Assembly (NCBI GenBank): GCA_934590165.1
Contig: CAKTOO010000001.1
Span: 216,291 to 280,290, forward strand
DNA from: an uncultured Dysosmobacter sp.
Lineage (GTDB): Bacteria > Bacillota > Clostridia > Oscillospirales > Oscillospiraceae
Direction of reading: 5' to 3'
DNA length: 64,000 nt
Part shown: in pieces, positions 25,067 through 34,059 of the stretch
Layout of the letters: each line of letters begins with the position of its first letter
Numbering within the stretch: the stretch's first letter is position 1
Made by a program: the position numbers and the translations under genes
The notes under the pieces: model-generated
What the model saw: the letters and a program-made list of their open reading frames with translations, nothing else
The model's database searches: none
What the model was told of the DNA's origin: nothing

Positions 25067-25711
25067 ATGAAACTGCAAGCAGAGCAAATGCGGCTGTACG
25101 CCGTGACGGACCGGGCCTGGGCGGCGGACGAGGAGGCCTTTTGGGACCAGGTCCGCGCCGCCATCGCCGGCGGCGCCACTATGGTGCAGCTGCGGGAAAA
25201 GCATCTGGCGGAGGACGCCTTTCTGGCGGAGGCGGAGCGCTTCGTGGCCCTGTGCCGGGAGGCGGGGGTCATCAGCATCATCAACGACAATGTGGACATC
25301 GCCGTGAAGACCGGAGCCGACGGCGTCCACGTGGGCCAGGAGGACCTGGCCGCCGGCCGGGCCCGGGAGCTGCTGGGGCCGGACAAGATCATCGGCGTGT
25401 CCGCCCACAACGCGGAGGAGGCCAAGGCCGCCCAGGCGGCGGGAGCCGACTACCTGGGCGTGGGCGCCGCCTTCGTCACCGGCACCAAGACCGACGCCAA
25501 GCCTATTTCCAGGGACACCATCCGCGCGGTCACCGCTGCCGTGGACATCCCGGTGGTGGCCATCGGCGGCATCAGCCATGACAACGTCCTGGAGCTGGCG
25601 GGCTGCGGTCTGGACGGCGTGGCGGTGGTCTCCGCCCTGTTCGCCCAGCCGGATGTGAAGGCGGCGGCGGCGGAGATGCTGCGGCTCAGCCGGAAGATCG
25701 TCCGGCCGTAA
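25067..25711 (+). CDS. thiE: Thiamine-phosphate synthase
   Basis: Joins HMP diphosphate and THZ phosphate to thiamine phosphate. TIM barrel of 214 residues: MVQLREKHL near residue 40 and IINDNVDIAVKTGADGVHVGQEDL (Asp and Lys of the diphosphate site) around residue 70. GADYLGVGAAFVTGTKTDA and VAIGGI close the phosphate-binding loops. ATG 25067 follows GGAAGGAGATCAAC just after the riboswitch terminator. Followed by thiD after 100 bases that hold two small hairpins. Confidence 0.95.
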   Translation: MKLQAEQMRLYAVTDRAWAADEEAFWDQVRAAIAGGATMVQLREKHLAEDAFLAEAERFVALCREAGVISIINDNVDIAVKTGADGVHVGQEDLAAGRARELLGPDKIIGVSAHNAEEAKAAQAAGADYLGVGAAFVTGTKTDAKPISRDTIRAVTAAVDIPVVAIGGISHDNVLELAGCGLDGVAVVSALFAQPDVKAAAAEMLRLSRKIVRP

Positions 25712-25734
25712 ATATTTCACGAGAAAGCGGCAAA

Positions 25735-25785
25735 GCCGCTTCTTCGCGGCGGACCGGGGGCACCACCTTTCGCCGCGTTAAAAAA
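25735..25785 (+). other. Hairpins between thiE and thiD
   Basis: AAGCGGC-AAA-GCCGCTT (25735-25751) and CGCGGCG ... CGCCGCG (25755-25779) follow thiE. Neither ends in a T-run; they may protect or process the mRNA. Confidence 0.4.
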
Positions 25786-25811
25786 CTTCAATGCAGAAAG
25801 GAAGCAGACAA

Positions 25812-26621
25812 ATGAGAACAGCATTGACGATCGCCGGAAGCGATTCCAGCGGAGGCGCCGGTATTCAGGCTGACATCAAGACCATGACGGTGAACGGCGT
25901 ATTCGCCATGAGCGCCATCACGGCCCTGACCGCCCAGAACACCACCGGCGTCACAGATATTTTGGAGGCCACGCCCGCCTTTTTGGAAAAGGAACTGGAC
26001 GCGGTGTTCACGGACATTTTCCCCGACGCGGTGAAGATTGGCATGGTCTCCTCCGCGGAGCTCATCACCGTCATCGCGGACAAGCTCCGCCAGTACGGCG
26101 CCCGCCACATCGTGGTGGACCCAGTCATGGTGGCCACCTCCGGGGCCAAGCTCCTGCGGGACGATGCCATCGAGGTTTTGAAGGAGCGGCTGCTGCCCCT
26201 GGCGGAGGTGCTGACCCCCAACATCCCGGAGGCGGAGATCCTCTATGGCGAAAAAATTGAAAGCGCCGAAGACATGGAGACCGCTGCCCGGGCTATCGGA
26301 GAGCGGTACGGCTGCGCTGTTTTGTGCAAGGGCGGCCACCAGCTCAACGACGCCAACGACCTGCTGTGGACCCCCGCCGGCAGCCGCTGGTTCCGGGGCC
26401 GCCGTATTCAAAATCCCAACACCCACGGCACCGGGTGCACTCTCTCCAGTGCCATCGCCGCCAACCTGGCCAAGGGCTTCACTCTGGAGGAGTCTGTGGA
26501 AAAGGCCAAGGAGTACATCTCCGGTGCTCTGGGCGCTATGCTGGACCTGGGCCATGGCGCCGGTCCCATGGACCACGCCTTTGACATCAAGGACAGCTAC
26601 CGGATGGAGGCGCAGCGGTGA
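25812..26621 (+). CDS. thiD: Hydroxymethylpyrimidine/phosphomethylpyrimidine kinase
   Basis: Ribokinase-fold kinase that phosphorylates HMP and HMP-phosphate. AGSDSSGGAGIQADIKTM at residue 8, VVDPVMVATSGAKLL in the middle, LTPNIPEAEILYG, and the anion hole NTHGTGCTLSSAIAANLA near residue 205 with its catalytic Cys region. 269 residues; ATG 25812 follows AAAGGAAG. The GTGA overlap with cytX couples the kinase to the proposed HMP importer. Confidence 0.95.
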   Translation: MRTALTIAGSDSSGGAGIQADIKTMTVNGVFAMSAITALTAQNTTGVTDILEATPAFLEKELDAVFTDIFPDAVKIGMVSSAELITVIADKLRQYGARHIVVDPVMVATSGAKLLRDDAIEVLKERLLPLAEVLTPNIPEAEILYGEKIESAEDMETAARAIGERYGCAVLCKGGHQLNDANDLLWTPAGSRWFRGRRIQNPNTHGTGCTLSSAIAANLAKGFTLEESVEKAKEYISGALGAMLDLGHGAGPMDHAFDIKDSYRMEAQR

Positions 26622-27790
26622 AAAAAACAACCGTCGTACAAAACGGCCTCATCTGGTTCGGCGCCGGCGTGTCCCTGGCGGAGATCCTCACCGGCACCTA
26701 CTTCGCCTCTCTGGGCATGGCCCGGGGCATGGCGGCAATTCTTCTGGGCCACCTGATCGGCGGCGCCATGATGTATCTGGCGGGACTCATCGGCGGCTGC
26801 ACCGGCCTGAGCGCCATGGAGACGGTGAAGCTGAGCTTCGGCCGCCGTGGCGGTATGCTGTTTGCGGCGCTGAACGTGCTGCAGCTGGTGGGCTGGACCG
26901 CCATTATGATCTATGACGGCGCCCTGGCGGTAGGGGGCATCTTTCCCGTGGGCTGCTGGGTGTGGTGCCTGGTCATTGGCGGGCTCATCATTTTGTGGAT
27001 CGCTGTGGGCATCACCAATCTGGGCTGGCTCAACAAGATCGCCATGGCGGCGCTGCTGCTTTTGACGCTGGTGCTGTGCAAAGTCATTTTCTTCTCCGGC
27101 GCCGCCCCCGGCGCCATGGAGGGCGACGCCATGAGCTTCGGCGCGGCGGTGGAGTTGGCGGTGGCCATGCCCTTGAGCTGGCTGCCCCTCATCAGCGACT
27201 ATACCCGCGAGGCGGAAAAGCCTGCCCAGGCCACTCTTTGCAGTGTGGTGGTCTACGGCCTGGTGTCCTGCTGGATGTATGTCATCGGCATGGGCGCCGC
27301 CTTGTATACCGGGGAGTCTGACATCGCCCGGATCATGGTGAAGGCGGGCCTGGGCATTGCGGCCCTGGTGATCCTTATCCTCTCCACCGTTACCACCACG
27401 TTCCTGGATGCCTGGTCTGCGGGTATCTCCGCGGAGTCCCTGTGGAAAAAGCTCAACGGCAAATGGACCGCCATCGCCGTGACGGCCATCGGTATCCTGG
27501 GGGCCATGCTGTTCCCCATGGATGACATCACGGATTTCCTCTATCTCATCGGCTCCGTGTTCGCGCCCATGATCGCCGTGCAGATTGCGGACCACTTCCT
27601 GCTGCACCGGGACCGTTCCGGCGTGGACGCCGACGGGCGGAACCTGGTCATCTGGCTGGTGGGCTTTGCCGCCTACCGTCTTCTGATGCGGGCGGACATC
27701 GTGGTGGGCTATACCCTGGTGGATATGGTGCTGACCGTGGCGCTGTGCTTGGCGGCGGACCGGCTGTTCCCGAAAAAAGGATCCGTCTGA
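26618..27790 (+). CDS. cytX: CytX, putative hydroxymethylpyrimidine permease (NCS1 family)
   Basis: Predicted 12-helix importer, 390 residues, of the nucleobase-cation-symport-1 family. The opening LIWFGAGVSLAEILTGTYFA and SLAEI-type motif, then LPLISDYTREAEKP in the middle, fit the CytX group that is linked to thiamine genes. GTG start 26618 overlaps the thiD stop. Together with thiD it forms an HMP import-and-trap module regulated by TPP. No terminator is obvious after it. Confidence 0.85.
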   Translation: MKKTTVVQNGLIWFGAGVSLAEILTGTYFASLGMARGMAAILLGHLIGGAMMYLAGLIGGCTGLSAMETVKLSFGRRGGMLFAALNVLQLVGWTAIMIYDGALAVGGIFPVGCWVWCLVIGGLIILWIAVGITNLGWLNKIAMAALLLLTLVLCKVIFFSGAAPGAMEGDAMSFGAAVELAVAMPLSWLPLISDYTREAEKPAQATLCSVVVYGLVSCWMYVIGMGAALYTGESDIARIMVKAGLGIAALVILILSTVTTTFLDAWSAGISAESLWKKLNGKWTAIAVTAIGILGAMLFPMDDITDFLYLIGSVFAPMIAVQIADHFLLHRDRSGVDADGRNLVIWLVGFAAYRLLMRADIVVGYTLVDMVLTVALCLAADRLFPKKGSV

Positions 27791-27843
27791 CATGCGGGCG
27801 GGCAGCTCCATTTGCCAACAAAACTTGGCGCTGAGGCGCAAGC

Positions 27844-28160
27844 ATGAATAGGGAAGAAATCTTAGCTGCCAGCAGAAAAGAAAACAAAAATCAAGACATC
27901 GCCGAAGCGGAATGCTTGAAACAAGCAAGGTGGCCTACACGGTGGGCTGCCTGGTTTGCTGCCTGATTTGCGCGCTGCAGTGGCTATTCACAAATACCGT
28001 CAACTGGGGATGCTGGGTCGTAAATTTCAGTATTTTGGGGACGATTTTCCTTGTGAAGTCAATGAAAATGAAAAAGCGCCATGAGATTTTCATGACCGTT
28101 TTTTATTATGGATTCTGCACATTTTTTGCAGTCGGATTTGTAATGAGCCTGCGGGGATAA
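27844..28160 (+). pseudogene. Frameshifted small membrane protein, DUF6442-like
   Basis: ATG 27844 (GAGG 7 bases upstream) opens MNREEILAASRKENKNQDI, which I recall as the usual start of small membrane proteins paired with short HTH regulators. That frame stops after 40 codons. Homologous sequence continues in another frame from 27912 (VAYTVGCLVCCLICALQW ... MSLRG) with two to three membrane helices. One indel around 27920-27932 (ACAAGCAAGG) would join them into about 105 residues. Either the gene is inactivated or the base sequence has an error. AT-rich relative to its neighbours. The HTH gene follows after 5 bases. Confidence 0.6.
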
Positions 28161-28165
28161 AATCG

Positions 28166-28372
28166 ATGGAAGATTCACTGGCTCTTCATAACCGAATCAA
28201 AGAAGCGAGAACGGAAAAAGGACTGTCACAGTCGGCTCTTGCTGAAATGGTCGGCGTTTCAAGAAATACCATCAGTTCGATTGAAACCGGGCAGTTTAGT
28301 CCGACAGCAAAACTGGCGCTTGTTTTGTGCATTGCATTGGACCATAAGTTCGAGGAGCTGTTCTATTTCTGA
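28166..28372 (+). CDS. Small XRE-type helix-turn-helix regulator
   Basis: 68-residue cytoplasmic DNA-binding protein of the short YozG/XRE type. The HTH is GLSQSALAEMVGVSRNTISSIETGQFSPTAKLAL (longer than quoted motif limits elsewhere would need; core residues Q, T/SxxxIE, NPTAKLAL-like). It belongs to a common two-gene cassette of membrane protein plus regulator, here with the first gene broken. Lower GC than the surrounding thi and nfo genes, so it may be acquired. Targets unknown. Confidence 0.8.
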   Translation: MEDSLALHNRIKEARTEKGLSQSALAEMVGVSRNTISSIETGQFSPTAKLALVLCIALDHKFEELFYF

Positions 28373-28450
28373 GCCTGACAAATCACCGCCTGCCGAAACG
28401 AGAGTTGGAAAGACCAACGCATCACGCACAATCAGCCTTGCATTCATTGC

Positions 28451-28492
28451 AAAAAAGCACCCACCCCGTTTGAAACGGGGTGGGTGCTTTTT
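28451..28492. terminator. Strong bidirectional terminator between the HTH gene and nfo
   Basis: AAAAAGCACCCACCCCGTTT and its full inverse around a single G give a stem of about 19 bp with A/T runs on both sides. Confidence 0.93.
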
Positions 28493-28537
28493 CGGATACG
28501 CGGAAAGGCGCGGCGAAATGGCATGGCGCTTTTTCAT

Positions 28538-29371
28538 TTACAGCTCTGCCTGCTGCCGCAGCAAGGCGATCTCCTCTGCGTAGCCGGGCAGCTCGTTGGG
28601 AGTCTCCAGGCAGAAAGGCAAGTCCCGCAGGGCCGGGTGGCGGACCACCCGGGCCAGGGCCTCCAGGCCGATGCAGCCGTGGCCGATGCGCTCGTGGCGG
28701 TCCTTCCGGGCACCGGTGGGATTTTTGCTGTCGTTGAGGTGCACGGCCTTCAGCCGTTCCAGGCCGATACAGCGGTCAAATTCCGTCAGCACGCCATCCA
28801 GGTTGCCGATGATGTCATACCCGGCGTCGGAGACATGGCAGGTGTCCAGGCACACACCCATTTTATCGCCCAGGTCCACCCGGTCCAGGATCTCCCGCAG
28901 CTCCTCGAACCGGCCGCCCACTTCGCTGCCCTTGCCCGCCATGGTCTCCAGCAGGACGGTGGTGGCCTGGTCCGGCCGCAGGATGTCATTGAGGCCCTGG
29001 GCGATGAAGGTAATGCCTGCTTCCGTTCCCTGCCCCACATGGCTGCCGGGGTGGAAATTATAATACTGCCCCGGCAGGTGCTCCAGGCGGCGGAGGTCGT
29101 CGGCCATGGTCTCCCGGGCGAAGGAGCGGTTTTTCTCCTCCACGCCGCACAGGTTCAGAGTGTAAGGGGCGTGGGCGATGATGGGGGCGAAGCGGTGCTC
29201 CGCCATCAGGGCCATCAGGGCCGCCGCGTCGGCGCTGTCCAGGTCCTTGGCCCTGCTGCCCCGGGGGTTCCGGGTGAAAAATTGAAACGTGTCCGCTCCC
29301 AGCTCCAGGGCCTGGCGGCCCATGGCCAGAAAGCCCTTGGAGGAGGACAAGTGGCAGCCGATGTGCAGCAT
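28538..29371 (-). CDS. nfo: Deoxyribonuclease IV (AP endonuclease IV)
   Basis: Zinc-dependent AP endonuclease of base-excision repair, 277 residues. TIM-barrel metal ligands are visible in IIAHAPY, NFHPGSHVGQG, VLLETMAGKG, CLDTCHVSDAGYD and HLNDSKNPTGARKDRHERIGHG, all Nfo signatures. Second AP endonuclease in the window besides exoA. Its start lies 12 bases after the hybrid kinase stop on the same strand, so they could be cotranscribed, which I would not over-read. Confidence 0.95.
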   Translation of the reverse strand: MLHIGCHLSSSKGFLAMGRQALELGADTFQFFTRNPRGSRAKDLDSADAAALMALMAEHRFAPIIAHAPYTLNLCGVEEKNRSFARETMADDLRRLEHLPGQYYNFHPGSHVGQGTEAGITFIAQGLNDILRPDQATTVLLETMAGKGSEVGGRFEELREILDRVDLGDKMGVCLDTCHVSDAGYDIIGNLDGVLTEFDRCIGLERLKAVHLNDSKNPTGARKDRHERIGHGCIGLEALARVVRHPALRDLPFCLETPNELPGYAEEIALLRQQAEL

Positions 29372-29383
29372 AAAACAATCTCC

Positions 29384-32158
29384 TTATTTCAAAAAAGCTC
29401 GAATGGTGTCATACAGCTCCGCCGGCTCGATGGGCTTGGCCAGGTGGGCGTTCATGCCGGCGGCGCGGGAGGTCTCCCGGTCCTCCTCAAAGGCGTTGGC
29501 GCTCATGGCAAGAATGGGCACCGAGGCCGCGTCGGGCCGCTCCAGGCGGCGGATGGCCCTGGCGGCGGCCAGACCGTCCATCACCGGCATTCGGATATCC
29601 ATGAGGACCAGGTCGTAGAAGCCTGCCGGAGAGCGGGAGAAGGCCTCCAGCGCCTCCCGGCCGTTGCCGGCGGTGTCCACAGACATACCCCGGGCTTCCA
29701 GCAGCCGTCGGGCGATCTCCGCGTTGAGGGGATGGTCCTCCGCCAGCAGGCACCGCTTCCCCGCCAGGTCCGGAGCGGAGGATGGGGACAAGGGGTGGGC
29801 TGCCGCGGCGGGCGCAGGCGCCTCCGGCAGAGGCAGCGGCACCCGGACCGTGAACCGGGAGCCTTTGCCGGGGGGGGATTCCGCCGTGATGCGGCCGCCC
29901 ATGAGCTCCACCAGGTTCTTGCTGATGGCGAGGCCCAGTCCGGTGCCGCCGTAAGCGCTGGTGGTGCCGGTGTCCGCCTGTTCAAAGGGGCGGAACATCC
30001 GCTTTTGGAACTCCGGGCTGATGCCGATACCAGTATCGGTGACGGTAAAGCGCATCCAGGGCACGGTGCCCCGGGAGGTCTCCTGACGGACGGACAGGCG
30101 CACAGAGCCGCCGGGCGGCGTAAATTTGATGGCGTTTGCTACCAGGTTGATGAGGACCTGGCGGAGCTTCATGCCGTCGCCCCGGTAGGGGCCGTCCGGC
30201 AGCAGGGGCAGCTCCGAGCGGTAATCCACCTTCCGCTCCGCCGCCTGCTCCTGGCAGATGGTGTCGATGTCCCGCAGGAAGCGGCTGAGATAGATGTCCC
30301 CGTCCTTCAAGGCGAGCTTGCCGCTTTCAATGCGGCTCATGTCCAGGATGTCGTTGATGAGGGACAGCAGGTACCGGGCGGAGTCGCCTACCTTGGCAAT
30401 GTATGCCGCCGCCTGCGCCGGGTCCTGGAGACTCTGGGCGGCCAGGGCGTTCATGCCGATGATGGCGTTCATGGGGGTGCGGATCTCGTGGCTCATGCGG
30501 GAGAGAAACTCGCTTTTGGCGGCGCTGGCCTGCTCCGCCCGGTCCAGTGCGGTCTGCAAAACCTGCTTTTGCCGCTCCTGCACCCGGAACAATCCGGTGA
30601 TATCCGACCGGGTAAAGAGAATGGTGGTGTGGGTGTCATCCAAATAGGCCATTCGCCACCGTTTCCGGCGGAGCTGGCCGTTTTCCAGCACGGAAAAGGA
30701 CACGTTGTATGAATCGTTGGTCCGCAGACCCCTGCGGATGGCGGACAGCTGAAAGGCCTGGCGGGCAGCATCCCGCTGCTCGTCTATGATGAAGCGGAGA
30801 ATGAAGAGCTCCAGTTCCTCCTCGTAGTCTATCACATGGTCCACCTGGAGCTGAACTTCCAGCTGGCCGTTGCGGTAGCAGGTCAGCTTCCGGTCCTTCA
30901 CGTTCACCAGGCCCAAAAAGCCGAATTCCATCTCCACCAGCCGGTTGATGATGGCGGTGGAGGTCCGTTCCTGGTCAATGTCGTAGGTGTAGACGAAGCC
31001 CATGGTGTCGCCGCTTTCCACATCCCGGTACAGCTTGGCGTAGGTCCGCACCCAGCGAATGGAGCCATCCGCCGCGCGGCGGCGGTATTCCATGGTGCGG
31101 CTGGCTTGGCCGGAGGCAAACAGAGCTTGCAGGGCGGCGGGAGAGAAGGCATGTGTCAGCTGTCCGGACATCTCGTCGGAGGCGCACAGAGCCGCCGTGC
31201 GGCGGACGACCTCCGTATAACTGCCGGAAGGCTCCAGGGGGGAAAGGTCCCGGCTCTCCGCCACGTCCAGCAGCGTGTCCCGGGAGATATTGGCCCACAG
31301 CTTCCCCGTCAGGGTCTCGCTCTGGGTGGCGGAGAGGAAGTCCACCTCCGTCTGGTAGCGGCGGAGGGTATCCAGCTCCGCCAGCTTTTGACGGGTGACA
31401 TCGGAAAAAACACAGTGGATCAGCAGCTTGCCGGACAGTGCCGGGCGCAGCTGGGCGGCCCCGCTCATCCAGCGGGTGGCGCCGGCGGCGTCCCGAATGC
31501 GGCAGGAAAACAACACCTGGTCTTCCGCCTGGGCCAGGTCTGACAGGGCGCTGACGGCCTGGGCCAGATCCTCCGGGTGCAGGTAATCCGCCAGGCGGAA
31601 GCTGGCGGTCCGCAAAAAGCAGTCCCGGTCGGGGTAGCCCAGCAGGCGGATGCCTGCCAGATTGATGTAGCGGATCTCCAGGTCCCTTCCCGGGGACAGC
31701 CACAGCAGCGGGCAGGGCTGGTCATCATAGACCGTCTGGATCTGCCGGTACTGCTCCACCGTGGATTCCGGGACCACTTCCCCCTGGGGCAAAACGGTGT
31801 ACAGCTGGTAGAAGACCGGCCAGCGGCCCTGGTACAGCTCATCGGTGGGTACGCCCCGGACCTTTACCAGGAGAGGCTGGCTGTCGGAACGGAGAAGGCG
31901 AAACTCCAGGGAAAAGGCCTGCCGGGTTTCCGCAGAGGAGCGGACGGCGCGGGCCACCCGAAGCAGGTCGTTGGGATGGATGTATTCCCGAATCAGAAAG
32001 CGCTCCGGCGGCTGACCGGAAACACCCAGCAGCTCCGCCAGGGAATCGGACGCCCACAGGGGGGTGAAGGCCGGGTCGGCGGCATAGGCGGCCGCGCCGT
32101 CGGCGGCGTCAGCGAGAAAGGACCGGAGGTCCTTTGGGTTTTGAAACAGGTCAGACAT
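29384..32158 (-). CDS. Soluble hybrid sensor histidine kinase / response regulator
   Basis: 924-residue cytoplasmic signalling protein with no membrane segment. Three to four PAS-like domains occupy about residues 1-520 (for example around YINLAGIRLLGYPDRD and WVRTYAKLYRDVESGD). HisKA follows with MSHEIRTPMNAIIGM near residue 560. HATPase has DTGIGISPEFQKRMFRPFEQ and YGGTGLGLAI, and a receiver domain ends the protein (CLLAEDHPLN, phosphoacceptor in LVLMDIRMPVMDG, PILAMSAN, LAKP). ATG 32158 follows GGGAGGAGAACGCC. No output domain or partner regulator is adjacent, so it may feed a phosphorelay or act as a stand-alone sensor. Confidence 0.88.
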   Translation of the reverse strand: MSDLFQNPKDLRSFLADAADGAAAYAADPAFTPLWASDSLAELLGVSGQPPERFLIREYIHPNDLLRVARAVRSSAETRQAFSLEFRLLRSDSQPLLVKVRGVPTDELYQGRWPVFYQLYTVLPQGEVVPESTVEQYRQIQTVYDDQPCPLLWLSPGRDLEIRYINLAGIRLLGYPDRDCFLRTASFRLADYLHPEDLAQAVSALSDLAQAEDQVLFSCRIRDAAGATRWMSGAAQLRPALSGKLLIHCVFSDVTRQKLAELDTLRRYQTEVDFLSATQSETLTGKLWANISRDTLLDVAESRDLSPLEPSGSYTEVVRRTAALCASDEMSGQLTHAFSPAALQALFASGQASRTMEYRRRAADGSIRWVRTYAKLYRDVESGDTMGFVYTYDIDQERTSTAIINRLVEMEFGFLGLVNVKDRKLTCYRNGQLEVQLQVDHVIDYEEELELFILRFIIDEQRDAARQAFQLSAIRRGLRTNDSYNVSFSVLENGQLRRKRWRMAYLDDTHTTILFTRSDITGLFRVQERQKQVLQTALDRAEQASAAKSEFLSRMSHEIRTPMNAIIGMNALAAQSLQDPAQAAAYIAKVGDSARYLLSLINDILDMSRIESGKLALKDGDIYLSRFLRDIDTICQEQAAERKVDYRSELPLLPDGPYRGDGMKLRQVLINLVANAIKFTPPGGSVRLSVRQETSRGTVPWMRFTVTDTGIGISPEFQKRMFRPFEQADTGTTSAYGGTGLGLAISKNLVELMGGRITAESPPGKGSRFTVRVPLPLPEAPAPAAAAHPLSPSSAPDLAGKRCLLAEDHPLNAEIARRLLEARGMSVDTAGNGREALEAFSRSPAGFYDLVLMDIRMPVMDGLAAARAIRRLERPDAASVPILAMSANAFEEDRETSRAAGMNAHLAKPIEPAELYDTIRAFLK

Positions 32159-32246
32159 GGCGTTCTCCTCCCCGGATGTCCCCGCCAAAGGTGGGGAATG
32201 GCTGCCTCCATTGTACCGCACCGGCGGGCGGGATGCAACGCAGCGG

Positions 32247-32279
32247 AAAAAACTTTGCCCGCCGGCAGAGCCGGCGGGC
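32247..32279 (-). terminator. Terminator after the small protein gene
   Basis: GCCCGCCGGC-AGA-GCCGGCGGGC stem (32257-32279); read on minus it is followed by AAAGTTTTTTCC. Confidence 0.85.
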
Positions 32280-32284
32280 AGTCA

Positions 32285-32449
32285 TCAGTGGGTCTGTTGG
32301 GGGATGGGGCCATCCCCCTCCTGTTCCAAGTAAAGTTCTTCCGCCCGGCACTGAGCATCTATCAAGGTTTGGCGCAGATGCGCCAAACTCTCCTCTGCAT
32401 CGGTCATAGCGTTGAACAACAGGATATACTCTTTGGAGATTGTTTGCAT
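32285..32449 (-). CDS. Small acidic/helical protein of unknown function
   Basis: 54 residues from ATG 32449 (AAAGGA 11 bases upstream), opening MQTISKEYILLFNAMTDAEE and rich in E, L and Q, so probably one long helix or helical hairpin. It has its own terminator, which supports a real transcript. I do not recognise a family with known function. It lies 127 bases upstream of the hybrid kinase start on the same strand. Confidence 0.6.
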   Translation of the reverse strand: MQTISKEYILLFNAMTDAEESLAHLRQTLIDAQCRAEELYLEQEGDGPIPQQTH

Positions 32450-32614
32450 ATGGGGCTCAATCCTTTCTGAAGTGGCACAAGATATTGGATGCGATGTACC
32501 TATCATACACAAAATGAAAGGGGGATTCTGCCGGAATCTGTCGAGTGATCCTGTATTTTGCTGAAAATCGAAAATTTGTGCATTTCCGGCGGGAACGGAG
32601 CCCTTCCCCGTCGA

Positions 32615-32647
32615 AAAAAGTCCCCGGGGCCGAGGCTCCGGGAACTT
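32615..32647 (-). terminator. Terminator of the lysine-riboswitch operon
   Basis: On minus GTTCCCGGAGCC, short loop, GGCCCCGGGGAC then TTTTTTCG, 9 bases after the M20 peptidase stop. Confidence 0.88.
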
Positions 32648-32655
32648 AGAGAGGG

Positions 32656-34059
32656 TCAGGGATTCACGGCAGCTGTGTCCATCAGGTGGATAAGCACCCG
32701 GATGCCCTGGGCGTAGGAGCGCAGGGAAATGCGTTCATCCGTGCCGTGGACGCCCCGGGCCACATCCTCCGGCGAAGCCATAAAGGGGCTGCACCGCAGG
32801 CAGGTGTCGCAGATGATCTCATAGTGGTGGGCGTCGGTGGCGCCGGCGGTGAGGGAGGGCACGAACACCACATCCTGGAAGTACCGCCCCATGGTCTCCG
32901 TCAGCTTGGCGTAGCCGTAGCCGTCGGTGCGGGCGGTGGCGGAGGGGTCGTTGGCCTGCAAAAACCGCAGGGACACGGTCTCGTCGCCGATGGCCGCACG
33001 GACATGGGAGAGCAGCTGCTCCACGGTTTCTCCTTCGGCGATGCGGAAGTTCACCACGGCGCTCATGTCCTGGGGCATGACGTTGCAGGCGGCGCTGCTG
33101 CCCCGGATGACGGTGGGGGCGATGGTGGTGGTGACAAAGGGGAACAGCTCCCGCCGCTGGGCGCAGATACGGGCGATGGCGTCGGCATTGCCCTCCACAT
33201 CCCGCACCAGGGATTTCAAAGGCTCCTCCGTGATATAGGGGGCCAGGGCGTTGAAAGCGCCCACCATCACCGGCGTCAGCTTCACCGGGAAGGGATTTTC
33301 CACGATGCGGGCGATGGCTTGGCTCAGGTGGCCCAAGGAGGTGCCGCCGAAGGGCCGGCTGGAGTGGCCGCCCCGGCTCTTGACGGACAGCTCCAGATCC
33401 GCGTAGCCCTTTTCCATCAGGTCCACGGGAGAGAGGTACGTGTCCGGCGCGCCGTAGGGGGCGCCGCTTTCAATTTTGCCGCCGCCCTCGTCCAGCACGA
33501 ATTCCAGCGTCACGCCACGGCTTTGCAGCGTTTCCGCCAAGGCCCGGGCGCCCAGGTTCAAGGTCTCCTCGTCATCGCCGAAGGACAGGTACACTGACCT
33601 GGCGAAGCGCTTGCCGTGGGCAAGCAGATACTCCGCCGCCTCCAGGCAGCCGAACACCTGGTTTTTGATGTCCAGAGTGCCCCGGCCCCAGATGTAGCCG
33701 TCGGCAATGGCGCCGGAAAAAGCGGGATGGGTCCAGTCGTTCTCGGTGCCCTCCACCACCGGCACCACATCCTGGTGGGACATGAACAGGCAGGGCCGCA
33801 GGGAATCGTCGCTGCCGGGCAGGGTGATGAGCAGGCTGTGATGGCCGATGACCTCAAAGGTGCCGGCGGCCATGACATGGGGGTAGCTTTCCCGGATGAG
33901 GGCGTGGAGCTTGTCGAACTCGCCGAAGTCGGTGAGGCTGTGGTCCGCGCAATTGATGGTGCGGCACTGGATGGCCCGGCTCAGCCGCTTCGCGGCGCCG
34001 GCGCTGTCCAGGTCGGGAAAATCGTCCTCGTGGGCGAAAAAATCCAGAATGTCTTTCAT
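32656..34059 (-). CDS. M20-family metallopeptidase/deacylase
   Basis: 467-residue zinc-dependent amidohydrolase, likely cytoplasmic, closest to the carboxypeptidase-S/PM20D1-like branch. Metal and catalytic motifs are LFMSHQDVVPV (His, Asp), WGRGTLDIKNQ, LSFGDDEE (catalytic Glu pair) and LDEGGGK. The dimerisation lid falls around residues 210-340 and the last metal His near DAHHYEIICD. Its ATG overlaps the stop of the ABC ATPase gene (ATGA). Since the operon sits under a lysine riboswitch, I infer it releases lysine from imported peptides or acyl-lysine; this is not proven by sequence. Confidence 0.85.
   Translation of the reverse strand: MKDILDFFAHEDDFPDLDSAGAAKRLSRAIQCRTINCADHSLTDFGEFDKLHALIRESYPHVMAAGTFEVIGHHSLLITLPGSDDSLRPCLFMSHQDVVPVVEGTENDWTHPAFSGAIADGYIWGRGTLDIKNQVFGCLEAAEYLLAHGKRFARSVYLSFGDDEETLNLGARALAETLQSRGVTLEFVLDEGGGKIESGAPYGAPDTYLSPVDLMEKGYADLELSVKSRGGHSSRPFGGTSLGHLSQAIARIVENPFPVKLTPVMVGAFNALAPYITEEPLKSLVRDVEGNADAIARICAQRRELFPFVTTTIAPTVIRGSSAACNVMPQDMSAVVNFRIAEGETVEQLLSHVRAAIGDETVSLRFLQANDPSATARTDGYGYAKLTETMGRYFQDVVFVPSLTAGATDAHHYEIICDTCLRCSPFMASPEDVARGVHGTDERISLRSYAQGIRVLIHLMDTAAVNP

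Noticed and set aside
28484..30712. 742-codon open frame antisense to nfo and the hybrid kinase
   Set aside because: Covers two genuine genes on the other strand and has shadow composition.
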